From Arcuatula senhousia (Eukaryota > Mollusca > Bivalvia > Mytilida > Mytilidae), in contig OZ020311.1 of assembly GCA_963971305.1 (NCBI GenBank), positions 7,440,001 to 7,504,000 of the forward strand: a stretch of DNA of 64,000 nucleotides, read 5' to 3'. The notes beneath the pieces were generated by a model. The model saw only the letters and a program-made list of their open reading frames with translations. It did no database searches and had not been told where the DNA came from. This document shows, piece after piece, positions 12,245 through 23,116 of the stretch. A program made the position numbers and the translations under genes. Each line of letters starts with the position of its first letter. Position 1 is the first letter of the stretch.

Positions 12245-12460
12245 TCTATGTCCAACAGAAAAGACAAAACATAAAAGACACACCGGAATTTATAGATCGA
12301 AATGGTCTTGACTTGATACAGGTATTCAAATGAAATGGTGGGTTAAATCAGGTTTTATGGCGACTCAAACTTCCCCTTTTCATTGCATTTTAACAAAAAA
12401 CATAACACGGTTGTGAAGACCAAACAGGTATCATGAGGTGATCATCTCAGTACAACAAAC
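12245..12460 (+). repeat. Dispersed repeat R, uninterrupted copy
   Basis: Runs from 'tgtccaacagaaaagacaaa' to 'gaggtgatcatctcagtac'. The copy at 16080 has the same two ends but they are split by a 6.5 kb insertion, so this copy is the empty-site reference. Confidence 0.65.
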
Positions 12461-13379
12461 AATCAAAACAATTGCAAACCATTACTATAGATTATAACAC
12501 AGTCCAGCAATTATCGATCAATTATTGTAAACGTACTTATTTTGGCGAGGTATTTATTTTTATTGTTTTCGCTGTTCGGTATTTTTGCGAAAAAAAATAC
12601 CCGCGAAATGAAACAATATGTATGGCATTTAATAGAATAAGGAGTAGAGAACGCAAAAATTAAGTACCCGTGAATTTGGAATTAAATCGTAAATTCGTGA
12701 AAATTAGTACCAGCAAAAATAAATACGTTATCAGTATTTCTTTCGTATGGTCCATTTGTCACGTTTATTCTATTTATCTAAAAAACAAATAGACTAATTA
12801 ATTCGGGGTAAATACTTTTAATTTGAATGTTACTTGTTTCGAATATATAACGTTTGGGGATTATACATATACGCGGAACAAGATCCGTGCACTCGTTGAA
12901 TCTCGGCGTTATTCAGGACTTGTGATATTTGAATAGATGTTTGTCATCCCGTATTAGCTATACTATAATTCATTTATTAATTAATAACACTCTAATTTAT
13001 AACTGCTAATTCGATTGAATGAAAATACGGTTTTATTTTTAAATTAAACTCACCAGCACGTACCACCTTGACAACGAATCACACGATGTAATTTAAAGAA
13101 TATAACCACGCTTCATTAAAAATGTGCTAAGGTCTACGCTTTTACACACCAATAAAATTTAAAAATATTGCATTCATTGTACAATTGAAAACGCTTTATT
13201 ATAATTTATCTATAATGAAAAATCACAGGTATTGTACAAATTTATTCTAAGAGTTACTTTGTCATCAATGAGTGTAAGAAAAAGAACTAAATTACAGAAG
13301 ACTAAATAATCGACATGCTCATTTTTTTATCAACAACATTTTTGTTCAGTTTGGTGGACATGCTTTTAAGCAAATCATT
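12461..13379. other. Non-coding stretch
   Basis: No gene recognised. 12870-12895 (gcggaacaagatccgtgcac) resembles the hairpin of foldback element A at 41398-41806. Confidence 0.4.
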
Positions 13380-13980
13380 AGAAAGCCAAAAACCAAAATA
13401 TGGAATGAAATGAACTAAAAGCCAAAAGGTTCGAACAAGGAAGCCCACAAATCCAGCACCCAAAACATTGACCATGTGCAGTACAAGGAAAGAAACATGA
13501 TGTTTTAAACAATTTTGAATTTTACAGTCGGAAATTTCAATAACAAAAAAATGTTAGAAATTTTATGGTTAAATTCGTGTATGACAAGTCTGACGACAAG
13601 GCTTATTATTACCCTTGGCGACCTCTGGTGCACCAGCTGCGGTAATCGACCCAGTGATTTTAAAATACAAATACCAAAACGGGTATGAAAACGATGTAAT
13701 TTGGTCATGCTGTATATCGATATTACAAGGAGTAACCTCTCATTAACAGCATTTGAATCAAAACATTGGAAGACCAAAAACCAAAAATATGTAATGAAAA
13801 TTAATCTAAGTCAAAAAGTTTGAACAGGGAAGCCAAATTGCGCACCTTCGCCATCGACCATGTACAGTACCAGGAAACAAACCTGATGTTATAAATAATT
13901 TAGAATATTACAATTGGAAATTTCATTTAAAAATATTAGAAATTTAAATGTTATCTTAGTACTTTATGTTTAGTTTTGTG
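13380..13980 (-). repeat. Retrozyme B, degenerate copies
   Basis: Contains the family B phrases 'gttcgaacaaggaagcc', 'gaccatgtgcagtacaagga' and 'ctggtgcaccagc', and a decayed hammerhead. It lies directly upstream of the CTLD leader exon and has a counterpart upstream of the C1q leader exon (59805-60230), so it was already present before the block duplicated. Confidence 0.6.
13708..13751 (-). ncRNA. Hammerhead ribozyme B1, decayed
   Basis: On the - strand stem I TGCTG/CAGCA is intact, but the core reads TTAATGA for CTGATGA and GAAA reads GTAA. Predicted inactive. Confidence 0.55.
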
Positions 13981-14065
13981 TGCTTTAGTAATAGATACCG
14001 GTTACTAAATATCGATGCATTGAAAATTTATTTGATATTGAATTAAATTTATCATTTTTTTGCAG

Positions 14066-14204
14066 ATGACACCTCGATTCTTCAGTTTTTTGGGAACAAT
14101 CCTAATATGTATTTATTTACGGGGGTTAGTGTACGGAAACGGAGAAAATAGGGATATTCTAGATAGAGTCGAAGCTTTGGAAGCCCTTGTATCTGATCTA
14201 CAAA
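14066..14204 (+). CDS. CTLD protein exon 1: signal peptide and coiled coil
   Basis: Encodes 46 residues plus one base (phase 1). MTPRFFSF is followed by a hydrophobic core (GTILICIYL) and a likely signal-peptidase site near LVYG/NGEN, so the product is probably secreted. The remaining part (ENRDILDRVEALEALVSDL) has leucine/valine heptads of a short coiled coil, as in many bivalve C1q proteins. A good acceptor (pyrimidine tract then tgcag) sits directly before the ATG, so a non-coding 5' exon probably lies upstream; I cannot locate it. The donor is CAAA|gtaggt. Phase 1 fits exon 2 at 15804. The exon is a close paralog of 60351-60486. It could instead be the leader of a lost C1q gene, but phase, order and spacing favour joining to the CTLD. 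Confidence 0.8.
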
Positions 14205-14389
14205 GTAGGTGACTTGAAGGAAGCAAAGCAGTTTTATTGGGACATTCAAATGTCGAACATGACACAAACAAAGCAACACACAAACACAACTCCGTTCCAA
14301 CTAAGTGACTTTAAACAGGTTCACGTCGAACTGGAGTAAACCCCAGGTGCTCAGGAGGGTAAGCATTAACTGACAATCAATTAAGTGTT

Positions 14390-14720
14390 CAACAAAATAC
14401 AATACCAAAACGGGTATAAACAGTTAATTTGGTTATGCTGTACATCGATATTTCAAGGAGTAACTTCTCATCAGCAGCATTTGAAACAACATATTGTAAG
14501 ATCACAAACCAAAAACATAGAATGAAAAACCAAAAAGTTCGAACAGGTAAGTCAAATCCAGCACCAAGGATATCGACCATATGCATTACAACGAAAGAAA
14601 TCGGGTGTTTTAAACAACTTTGAATTAAACAATCGGAAATTGCACTAACAAATATCTTAGAAATTTATTGGTAAAACCGTGTCGAACAAGTCAAACGACC
14701 AGACTAAACAAGTCCGGTCA
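14390..14720 (-). repeat. Retrozyme B copy inside CTLD intron 1
   Basis: Same unit as at 18.9-21.7 kb: 'ccaaaacgggtataaac', 'caaggagtaact', 'gttcgaacaggtaag', 'gtcgaacaagtcaaacgac'. One hammerhead is present at 14436-14479. Confidence 0.65.
14436..14479 (-). ncRNA. Hammerhead ribozyme B2, core intact
   Basis: Stem I TGCTG/CAGCA, core CTGATGA and GAAA all present. Stem II GAAGTTACTCCTT has one mismatch and stem III ATATCGATGT has one U-G wobble. Cleavage would follow GTA. Possibly active but weak. Confidence 0.6.
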
Positions 14721-15803
14721 TTTGACTTGTCTGACATGGTTTGAAATTCTGTCATTTTTCTTTCTTTTATGCTTTCTTATTGTCCATAGGTTTAGTTTAT
14801 TAAACTACATTTATACTAGTATTGATATTCAAATATGTCTATTAACTAAATCACATAGATTTTTATGGTCCATGCATTCAGCTTTTCCACATACTTTTCG
14901 AAATGTGCAGCAAGTTCAACTAGATATATTAAAACATTATGCATACGATTCCATACCAGTCTTAAAGATGACCCCATCCTGAAATAACAAACAACATAAA
15001 CACGACGATTACAAGTGTAAGCTTTATAAATTGAACTTTTGACATAATTATTTTTATAACTTCTAAACATTTCATGAAATTATCATATGAATAGTTATGC
15101 ATGCAACAATCAGCATATTTTTATTAAAACACATTTTGGGCTCATAGCTCCTTAAAATAAGAATTTTAAGGGCATTAATTCAAAAAGATATATGAGAAAA
15201 CAGCCAGGAAAACAATCACTTATTGATCGCTGTATATGTATACCCCTGTTTTCCAAAATTGAATAGTGAATAGTTTTTGGTTCATCCTTTGCAAGTTGAT
15301 ATGGTCCGATATTGAGGTCATTTCGGGTTATTTGCCTAAAAGTTACAGGGTAAACAGAAAATTAAGCTTTTAGAAAATTTAGAACTAAAATATAAAGTTT
15401 TATGTGACTTTGAGAACCAAGCAAAGAAAAAAAGAGCTTGGATTGTTACATTGACGTTAAAATGTTCCAAAGTACAATTGGTGTAATCTTATAACATTCA
15501 AAGGCGCTGCCTGTGTAAATAACGTTAAGTATTTCCTTAATATTCTTTGAAAAAAAGTGCTAATAGTGGGGATAATGAAACTCAGAATGTACAGTTACAT
15601 TGTCTGAAACAAAACCAATTGCTCTCATGTTTGACTTGGAATATGACTTGATATGTGGCTCAAACAGAATTACTACGTCGGACTTCTACGACCTCATTTC
15701 ATTACTAGTAAACTAATGGAAAAAGAAACAGGCCATCTCGTAAACAGAAATTTAACATTTTATTACTTATTTGAAACATTGGTATTACATTCTTTTTTCC
15801 AAG

Positions 15804-15901
15804 GGATAACTTGTCCTACCTGTCCAAACCAAAACTGGAAACAACACGGTACAAGTTGCTACTACTTCAGCACACAGATTTTGTCATGGAACAATGCACA
15901 A
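15804..15901 (+). CDS. CTLD exon 2: start of the C-type lectin domain
   Basis: Acceptor tttttccaag|GG, donor CAA|gtaggt. Reads ITCPTCPNQNWKQHG then TSCYYFSTQILSWNNAQ. The paired Cys before W-x(3)-G and the SCYYF motif are the start of a long-form CTLD with its extra N-terminal disulfide. TCPTC also offers a spare Cys that might make an interchain bond. It enters in phase 1 and leaves in phase 0, matching exon 3 exactly. Exon 1 supplies the first base of an Arg codon at the junction. The short domain start on its own exon is normal for mollusc CTLD genes. Confidence 0.85.
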
Positions 15902-16079
15902 GTAGGTGGAGAATAAGTCAATGATCATCTGATCGATAAACATTATTCAAAAACGAGCCATCGCCTCCTTTTTGCGAACAGTTTTAATGCTAAGTCGACT
16001 TTTCCACAAGCCTAAACCTCGTAAAAACATCTTTTTCCGTGTGCTGTTTAGAAAAGATATAAAAAGTTAAGTACAAAAA

Positions 16080-16304
16080 TACCGAACATAGAGGATCAAT
16101 ATCAATGTCCAAGAGGAAAGACAAAACAAGAAAGAAATACCGAGATTATCAAATATTGCAATGGTCATGACCTGGTACAGGCATTTCAAAAGAAATGATG
16201 TGTTTAACCAGATTTTATGGCGCGCTAAACCGTCCTCTTTCATAAAATCTTAGGTTCAGGTAGTTATACAAAAGACAACACGGTTGTTAAGACATATACA
16301 TGAC
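16080..16304 (+). repeat. Dispersed repeat R, left half
   Basis: Matches 12245-12425 up to 'cacggttgttaagac'. The missing right half resumes at about 22774 (ttgaggtgatcatcccagta), on the other side of the 6.5 kb insertion. Confidence 0.65.
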
Positions 16305-17120
16305 CGTCATTCGGTATCGCGGTTTTGCCTAGCAATGAATCGATAACGGCGGCAAAGTATTAAAAGCTCCTCGTGGCAGGAAGATGTAACGGATTCGTGA
16401 TGGGGCAGTCTCCATAATTTACTAGAAATTGTGTTTATTTTACTAAATATGTGCACTATTGGAATAAAAGCAAAGAAAAAAAAACTGTCTGACAAAACAA
16501 ATAGTATTACTTCTATTGTATGCAAGAAAAGGTTAGATATTAATAAAAGTTCCACTGATTTCGAGAAAAATACTAAAGGCGTTATTGCAGCTATTAGTTT
16601 CTCATTTTATTGAAAAAAAAGTTTGTAAAAAGATAATTTTGTTTTTCTTTTATATTGAATAAACCATTCGATTCGGACTTTATATAGCATTTGAATGAAA
16701 TACAATCTTTAAATAAAAATAATGTTTCTGCTCGTTAAGAATGCGGCGACGAATAAACGCTTGTGAAGTAGCAAGCGTAACCAGTCACAAACGATCTTAA
16801 AATAATAAAGCCAAGTCAAGTAAAACAGTGATCTCATGATTGATCTTTATGTTGCAATATTATGTTAAAAAAACATGAAACTACCATTTTTGTTACACAT
16901 AAAATACATTTTTGTGACCATATAAAACGGAGATTGCGAAGATATTTCTTTTCTTTTATACTCAATGGTGGTCAATTGAAATTGTACGGACTCATGATTT
17001 GATAATAGTTTATTTAGATATTTACTTATAATAAATGTATAGTTTTTAATTCGCCTGCGACAAATGGTCGCGAAAGGCTTGAAATAGATATTACTTTTCG
17101 GCGGCGACGGCGGCGGCGTA

Positions 17121-17375
17121 ATTTTTTTTGTAAGACTTGTGGACAATGAGTTGCTAGAAAAGCATAATAGCTTGGCATCTGATATTGGGTATACAGACAG
17201 GAGAGATTGTGGTCTACGCAACTGTCACCACGACGCGTGACCCTGACCCAATTTTAATGATCTAATGACTCTGTGAACTTAGGTCTTTTTCAGGCCGATT
17301 TTTTGTAAGACCTGTGGACGATGAGTTGCTTGAAAAGTATAATAGCTAGGCATTTGATTTTGGGTATACAGACAC
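17121..17375 (+). repeat. Direct repeat, period about 178 bp
   Basis: 17128-17195 and 17306-17373 share 'gtaagacttgtggacaatga' and 'gggtatacagaca' with few changes. They encode nothing recognisable. Confidence 0.65.
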
Positions 17376-18887
17376 TTTTTGTGTTGATACATGTACCAAA
17401 AAATGAAAGCTTGGGTAGTTGATTTTAGTGATGGTGCCGGCAGGCGAGACATACTTTTAGTGGCAACACTTGTTATCTTCGTCATAATTTTTGTTTCAGT
17501 TCAGCATATTTTTGTTTGATGTTTTATAATTTTCATATTCTTTTTGTTAAATTGATGAGTCTTTAATTTTTTGCCTGGAACTTTGTTGTAGTTTTTATTT
17601 GTAACAGTTCTGAATATCTACTTCACTCACGACTGTTATGACCTCTTGGAAGCAGGCATTCCAGATTGTTGTAACCTTATTGTTTTACATACGCTAATAA
17701 TGTTTGTATTTTTGTCCTTTCGCAAAACACAAAATACTCTCTTTTGTGACAACTTACAGAAAAAAAATATTTCTAAGATTTTAAGAAGATATAAATGACC
17801 AAACCCAAGCATCTGTGGAACTTTTCTTCACAGCCATTATGAATTTATTATTTCAATTATGAAGATATGTATCGCGAGTATCAATTTCAGGTCTGCCGCT
17901 TATCTGCTTTTAACGCGTTTCAAAGAATCAAAGAAAATGACATACATTGGCTAAGATCAGTAGTTTCATATGAACAATAAAGATTCTTGAGTGTAACTAC
18001 AAATCTCTCAGTTCGAGGTTGGCATTTCCAAGTTGATATTACTATAACTCTCTTTCAAGAAGCCAATGGCGTTGCGTGTGCTTTCATCTCGAAAAAGATG
18101 TAGATACAACAAAAAGTCATCTTTAGGCTTTTCACTGTGCTTTTTCAAGCTACTATTAGGATTATTCACGAATTAAAAATTCCGGTACAGCATCATCATG
18201 AGCCGGTTTTACAGGGTAAATTAACTATCCAACGAATTGTTATAGTATTAGTTTGAATCGATAAATTCACAATTTTAATAAAACAAGACAAATAAAATAG
18301 GACAATTATTTTATTTGATTTTTGCAAATTTTGTTGATTTTATTTTTTATTTTAATCGTTTATTTTTTAAATATATTAATTTCAATTTCTATAATTTATT
18401 TTACTCAAGTTAGCTTGGATTAATCAGTGTCAGTTTAAGGTTAAATTTCATTATTCAAAATTTTGTTTGTTGATTGTTAAATCTCCAAGCTTTACTTTAA
18501 GTTAATCTTTTAGACCACGGTATCCAAGCTTGACCTAAATTTGATTGGCGGAAACAGAGCGACCAGCAATCATGTGACCAAACCTTGGTGACCGAAATTT
18601 GTGTTTGTTTGGTACATTTAGAAATTGCTGGTCGAATAATAAACATCGTTTAAATTTAGTTTATTTTCTCTGTTTTACGACAGGTATGTTTAACTTATTT
18701 ATAGTTTTTATTTTTAAAGATTTTTACTAAGCTTTATCTATAGTTTCAATTTTCAATTACAAATGTTATTTTAATTTAATTAAATAGAAATGACATTAGA
18801 AGAAATTAATTATTTGTTTACTTTCTTAAGTTTATTTTCATTTAAATTTATTTGCAATTTTCATTTCAAATAAGTATTCGAAGTTTT
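17376..18887. other. Non-coding interior of the 6.5-kb element
   Basis: AT-rich with no gene. 17553-17600 (gatgagtctttaattttttg then ctggaactttgttgtag) looks like a badly decayed piece of retrozyme A. Confidence 0.35.
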
Positions 18888-18938
18888 TTATTAGAATTAC
18901 AAATACCAAAACGCGGGTATAAACGGTTAATTTGGATA

Positions 18939-18982
18939 TGCTATATATCGATATTTCAAGGAGTAACCTCTCATCAGTAGCA
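18939..18982 (-). ncRNA. Hammerhead ribozyme B3, intact with compensated stem I
   Basis: On the - strand: TGCTA, CTGATGA, stem II GAGG-TTACT-CCTT, GAAA, stem III ATATCGATAT, cleavage base A, TAGCA. Compared with B2 both partners of one stem I pair have changed (G-C to A-U), so pairing is kept. Confidence 0.7.
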
Positions 18983-19297
18983 TTTAAACCAAAATAGTTG
19001 AAAACGAAAAGTACTCAAAACCAAAACGTTCGAACAAGGAAGCCAAATCCAGCACCGAGGATATCGACCATGTACATTACAAGGAAAGAAACCTGGTGTT
19101 TTCAACAATTTTGAATTTAACTATCGGAAATTTCAGTGACAATATATTAGAAATTTTATGGTAATTCGTGTCAGACAAGTCTGACTACCAGGCTTGTGAT
19201 TACCCTCGGGGACCTCTGGTCCACCAGCAGCGGTTATCGCCCAGTGGTTTCAAAATTACAAATACCAAAACGCGGGTATAAACGGTTAATTTTGATA

Positions 19298-19343
19298 TGC
19301 TATATATATCGATATTTCAAGGAGTAACCTCTCATCAGTAGCA
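19298..19343 (-). ncRNA. Hammerhead ribozyme B4, 2-nt insertion
   Basis: As B3, but two extra bases lie between stem III and the 3' strand of stem I. Probably impaired. Confidence 0.6.
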
Positions 19344-19681
19344 TTTAAACCAAAACATTGGAAGGTCAAAATCCCAAATAGTTGAAAACGAAAAGTACTC
19401 AAAACCAAAACGTTCGAACAAGGAAGCCAAATCCAGCACCGAGGATATCGACCATGTGCATTACAAGGAAAGAAACCTGGTGTTTTCAACAATTTTGAAT
19501 TTAACTATCGGAAATTTCAGCGACAATATATTAGAAATTTTATGGTAATTCGTGACAGACAAGTCTGACTACCAGGCTTGTGATTACCCTCCGGGACCTC
19601 TGGTCCACCAGCAGCGGTTATCGCCCAGTGGTTTCAAAATTACAAATACCAAAACGCGGGTATAAACGGTTAATTTGGATA

Positions 19682-19725
19682 TGCTATATATCGATATTTC
19701 AAGGAGTAACCTCTCATCAGTAGCA
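19682..19725 (-). ncRNA. Hammerhead ribozyme B5, intact
   Basis: Same bases as B3, including the A-U stem I pair. Confidence 0.7.
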
Positions 19726-20284
19726 TTTAAACCAAAACATTGGAAGGTCAAAATTAAGTTTTAAATATCAAGTTTGTTTTATTTCATCTTGTTTCATTTC
19801 ATTGATATCATTTAAGCGTTTTGAAGATAGCGCGGACTTTAAGGCGAAAGCTAGAGTAAGGAAAAGTGAAGACATGATTTTTCATGTAAATAGTTTCATT
19901 TTCTTCTGTTCTATTATCTCTAATAACTTTGTTTTAAATTTGTTTTAATCGATTTCATTAATTTATATTAAATAATTAAAGTTTTTATTTCAGCTGGCAT
20001 GCAGTTTTGGTTTCCATAGTTTTTAGAATTTTAATTAACTTCCGGTTTAAAGTTCAAATCTAATTCTTCATTTTTGGAAAACGTTTTATGTAAAGTACTT
20101 TCACTTGGCTCAACATAAATAAGTATTTGTTTCTTTATTTCATTTCATAACTTTTGGATTTTTTTAATTCAAATTAATGCCATGTGAGATTGCTACACTT
20201 TTGTGTAAAAGACAATTTTTTTAAGAAGGGGGTCTATCTGTGACTATTTCAGGGCTGGATTTGAATTATATGCATCTTATTTAG

Positions 20285-20440
20285 ACCATGGGCCAATTGC
20301 AGAACCGCGAGCAGTGCCGAATGGTCTCGTTGAAGGCTGCTTGCGGTTGTCCATTGTGGTTTTTCTGAATTGCCGTTTAATTGTAGACTGTGTCGCGTAC
20401 ACTTATTCCACATCTCTTTATTTTCTATTTAGAAATTGCT
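20285..20440 (+). repeat. Dispersed repeat Z
   Basis: 'accatgggccaattgcagaa' through 'gtgtcgcgtacacttattcc'. Copies at 22250-22400 (by duplication) and 44940-45085 (independent). The shared right border suggests the end of an LTR-like or other retroelement, not identified further. Confidence 0.5.
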
Positions 20441-20612
20441 GGTCGAATAATAAACATCGTTTTAATTTAATTTATTTTCTCTCTTTACGCCAGAGGCCGA
20501 AAGACATACGTCAGGTTAAGAAGTCACTACGACATTTTTTTCTATTTTTTTTATTAGTTTTTTATTAGAATTACAAATACCAAAACGCGGGTATAAACGG
20601 TTAATTTGGATA

Positions 20613-20658
20613 TGCTATATATATCGATATTTCAAGGAGTAACCTCTCATCAGTAGCA
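20613..20658 (-). ncRNA. Hammerhead ribozyme B6, 2-nt insertion
   Basis: Sequence as B4. This is the duplicate of B3's position but with the 2-nt insertion, so array 2 is not an exact copy. Confidence 0.6.
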
Positions 20659-20973
20659 TTTAAACCAAAATAGTTGAAAACGAAAAGTACTCAAAACCAA
20701 AACGTTCGAACAAGGAAGCCAAATCCAGCACCGAGGATATCGACCATGTACATTACAAGGAAAGAAACCTGGTGTTTTCAACAATTTTGAATTTAACTAT
20801 CGGAAATTTCAGTGACAATATATTAGAAATTTTATGGTAATTCGTGTCAGACAAGTCTGACTACCAGGCTTGTGATTACCCTCGGGGACCTCTGGTCCAC
20901 CAGCAGCGGTTATCGCCCAGTGGTTTCAAAATTACAAATACCAAAACGCGGGTATAAACGGTTAATTTTGATA

Positions 20974-21019
20974 TGCTATATATATCGATATTTCAAGGAG
21001 TAACCTCTCATCAGTAGCA
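20974..21019 (-). ncRNA. Hammerhead ribozyme B7, 2-nt insertion
   Basis: Core and stems as in B4. Confidence 0.6.
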
Positions 21020-21263
21020 TTTAAACCAAAACATTGGAAGGTCAAAATCCCAAATAGTTGAAAACGAAAAGTACTCAAAACCAAAACGTTCGAACAAGGA
21101 AGCCAAATCCAGCACCGAGGATATCGACCATGTGCATTACAAGGAAAGAAACCTGGTGTTTTCAACAATTTTGAATTTAACTATCGGAAATTTCAGCGAC
21201 AATATATTAGAAATTTTATGGTAATTCGTGACAGACAAGTCTGACTACCAGTTAATTTTGATA

Positions 21264-21309
21264 TGCTATATATATCGATATTTCAAGGAGTAACCTCTCA
21301 TCAGTAGCA
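21264..21309 (-). ncRNA. Hammerhead ribozyme B8, 2-nt insertion
   Basis: Core and stems as in B4; belongs to the extra 290-bp sub-repeat. Confidence 0.6.
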
Positions 21310-21647
21310 TTTAAACCAAAACATTGGAAGGTCAAAATCCCAAATAGTTGAAAACGAAAAGTACTCAAAACCAAAACGTTCGAACAAGGAAGCCAAATCC
21401 AGCACCGAGGATATCGACCATGTGCATTACAAGGAAAGAAACCTGGTGTTTTCAACAATTTTGAATTTAACTATCGGAAATTTCAGCGACAATATATTAG
21501 AAATTTTATGGTAATTCGTGACAGACAAGTCTGACTACCAGGCTTGTGATTACCCTCCGGGACCTCTGGTCCACCAGCAGCGGTTATCGCCCAGTGGTTT
21601 CAAAATTACAAATACCAAAACGCGGGTATAAACGGTTAATTTGGATA

Positions 21648-21691
21648 TGCTATATATCGATATTTCAAGGAGTAACCTCTCATCAGTAGCA
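21648..21691 (-). ncRNA. Hammerhead ribozyme B9, intact
   Basis: Identical to B3 and B5 in all core and stem positions. Confidence 0.7.
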
Positions 21692-23116
21692 TTTAAACCA
21701 AAACATTGGAAGGTCAAAATTAAGTTTTAAATATCAAGTTTGTTTTATTTCATCTTGTTTCATTTCATTGATATCATTTAAGCGTTTTGAAGATAGCGCG
21801 GACTTTAAGGCGAAAGCTAGAGTAAGGAAAAGTGAAGACATGATTTTTCATGTAAATAGTTTCATTTTCTTCTGTTCTATTATCTCTAATAACTTTGTTT
21901 TAAATTTGTTTTAATCGATTTCATTAATTTATATTAAATAATTAAAGTTTTTATTTCAGCTGGCATGCAGTTTTGGTTTCCATAGTTTTTAGAATTTTAA
22001 TTAACTTCCGGTTTAAAGTTCAAATCTAATTCTTCATTTTTGGAAAACGTTTTATGTAAAGTACTTTCACTTGGCTCAACATAAATAAGTATTTGTTTCT
22101 TTATTTCATTTCATAACTTTTGGATTTTTTTAATTCAAATTAATGCCATGTGAGATTGCTACACTTTTGTGTAAAAGACAATTTTTTTAAGAAGGGGGTC
22201 TATCTGTGACTATTTCAGGGCTGGATTTGAATTATATGCATCTTATTTAGACCATGGGCCAATTGCAGAACCGCGAGCAGTGCCGAATGGTCTCGTTGAA
22301 GGCTGCTTGCGGTTGTCCATTGTGGTTTTTCTGAATTGCCGTTTAATTGTAGACTGTGTCGCGTACACTTATTCCACATCTCTTTATTTTCTATTTAGAA
22401 ATTGCTGGTCGAATAATAAACATCGTTTTAATTTAATTTATTTTCTCTCTTTTACGCCAGAGGCCGAAAGACATACGTCAGGTTAAGAAGTCACTACGAC
22501 ATTTTTTTCTATTTTTTTTATATCAAACACAATCTTTCTTTTTTTTCAGATATGTTTTTGTAAAGGTTAGAGAAGGTAACAATGGTTATGAACATCTAGC
22601 TATAAAAATTGCGACATTTTAGGCCAAAAAATATCCGTAAATTCACAAGACAAAATGTTTATTTACTTGGCTTATGCAGAGAAAACTGGTAATGCAAAAA
22701 TCGCCTTTTAAGAATTACTTTGCTGCCGTTATCGATTCCTTCACTTGGCACAATCTCGCGATACCAAATGACGCCCGTGTAATAGGGATATTGAGGTGAT
22801 CATCCCAGTACAACAACCAGCCAAACACTGGCTGAAATAAGTTATACCTAACTATTACTGTTACCATAATTTTAATTATGTATTGTAGATCGGTGATCGC
22901 TATAATCACAATCTTTTCGCTAATCCTCCAAAAAGAATTCAAAGGACACTACACATTTTAATATGGCATTTTTTTTACATTAATCAAACCACAAACCTTC
23001 CTTATGTATAACTTAGATTGACATAGTTAGTGAGGACACCTGTCATATTATCATAAATAGTGAAAATGCAAAATATTGAACTTTATATCGATAGATACAT
23101 TTAACGTCTGTAAGCT

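Larger units (their letters stand above)
18896..19750 (-). repeat. Retrozyme B tandem array 1
   Basis: Units starting 'ttacaaataccaaaacgcgg' at about 18897, 19256 and 19641, spaced about 360-385 bp. Each holds one - strand hammerhead. Confidence 0.75.
20571..21716 (-). repeat. Retrozyme B tandem array 2
   Basis: Four hammerhead-bearing units, one shortened to 290 bp, which is the local gain relative to array 1. Confidence 0.75.
18888..22510. repeat. Recent 1.7-2.0 kb tandem duplication
   Basis: 18888-20562 is repeated almost without change as 20563-22510. The offset is 1674 bp at the start and 1966 bp later, because the second copy has gained one extra 290-bp sub-repeat near 21250. Each copy begins with a retrozyme B array and ends with the same AT-rich 800 bp. 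Near identity means the event is recent, or that the assembly joined two haplotypes. Confidence 0.85.
16305..22773. mobile_element. 6.5-kb element with about 55-bp TIRs, inside CTLD intron 2
   Basis: The left end reads cgtcattcggtatcgcgg, then gaatcgataacggcggcaaa at 16333 onward. The right end read in reverse is cgtcatttggtatcgcga, then gaatcgataacggcagcaaa. The element interrupts repeat R, whose uninterrupted copy is at 12245-12460. No transposase is readable. The interior contains short direct repeats, an AT-rich stretch and the duplicated retrozyme B array. The superfamily is unknown. Confidence 0.7.

Noticed and set aside
19286..21458. Three identical 68-codon - strand frames as a repeated small gene
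   Set aside because: They read through retrozyme B units and are identical only because the array was duplicated.
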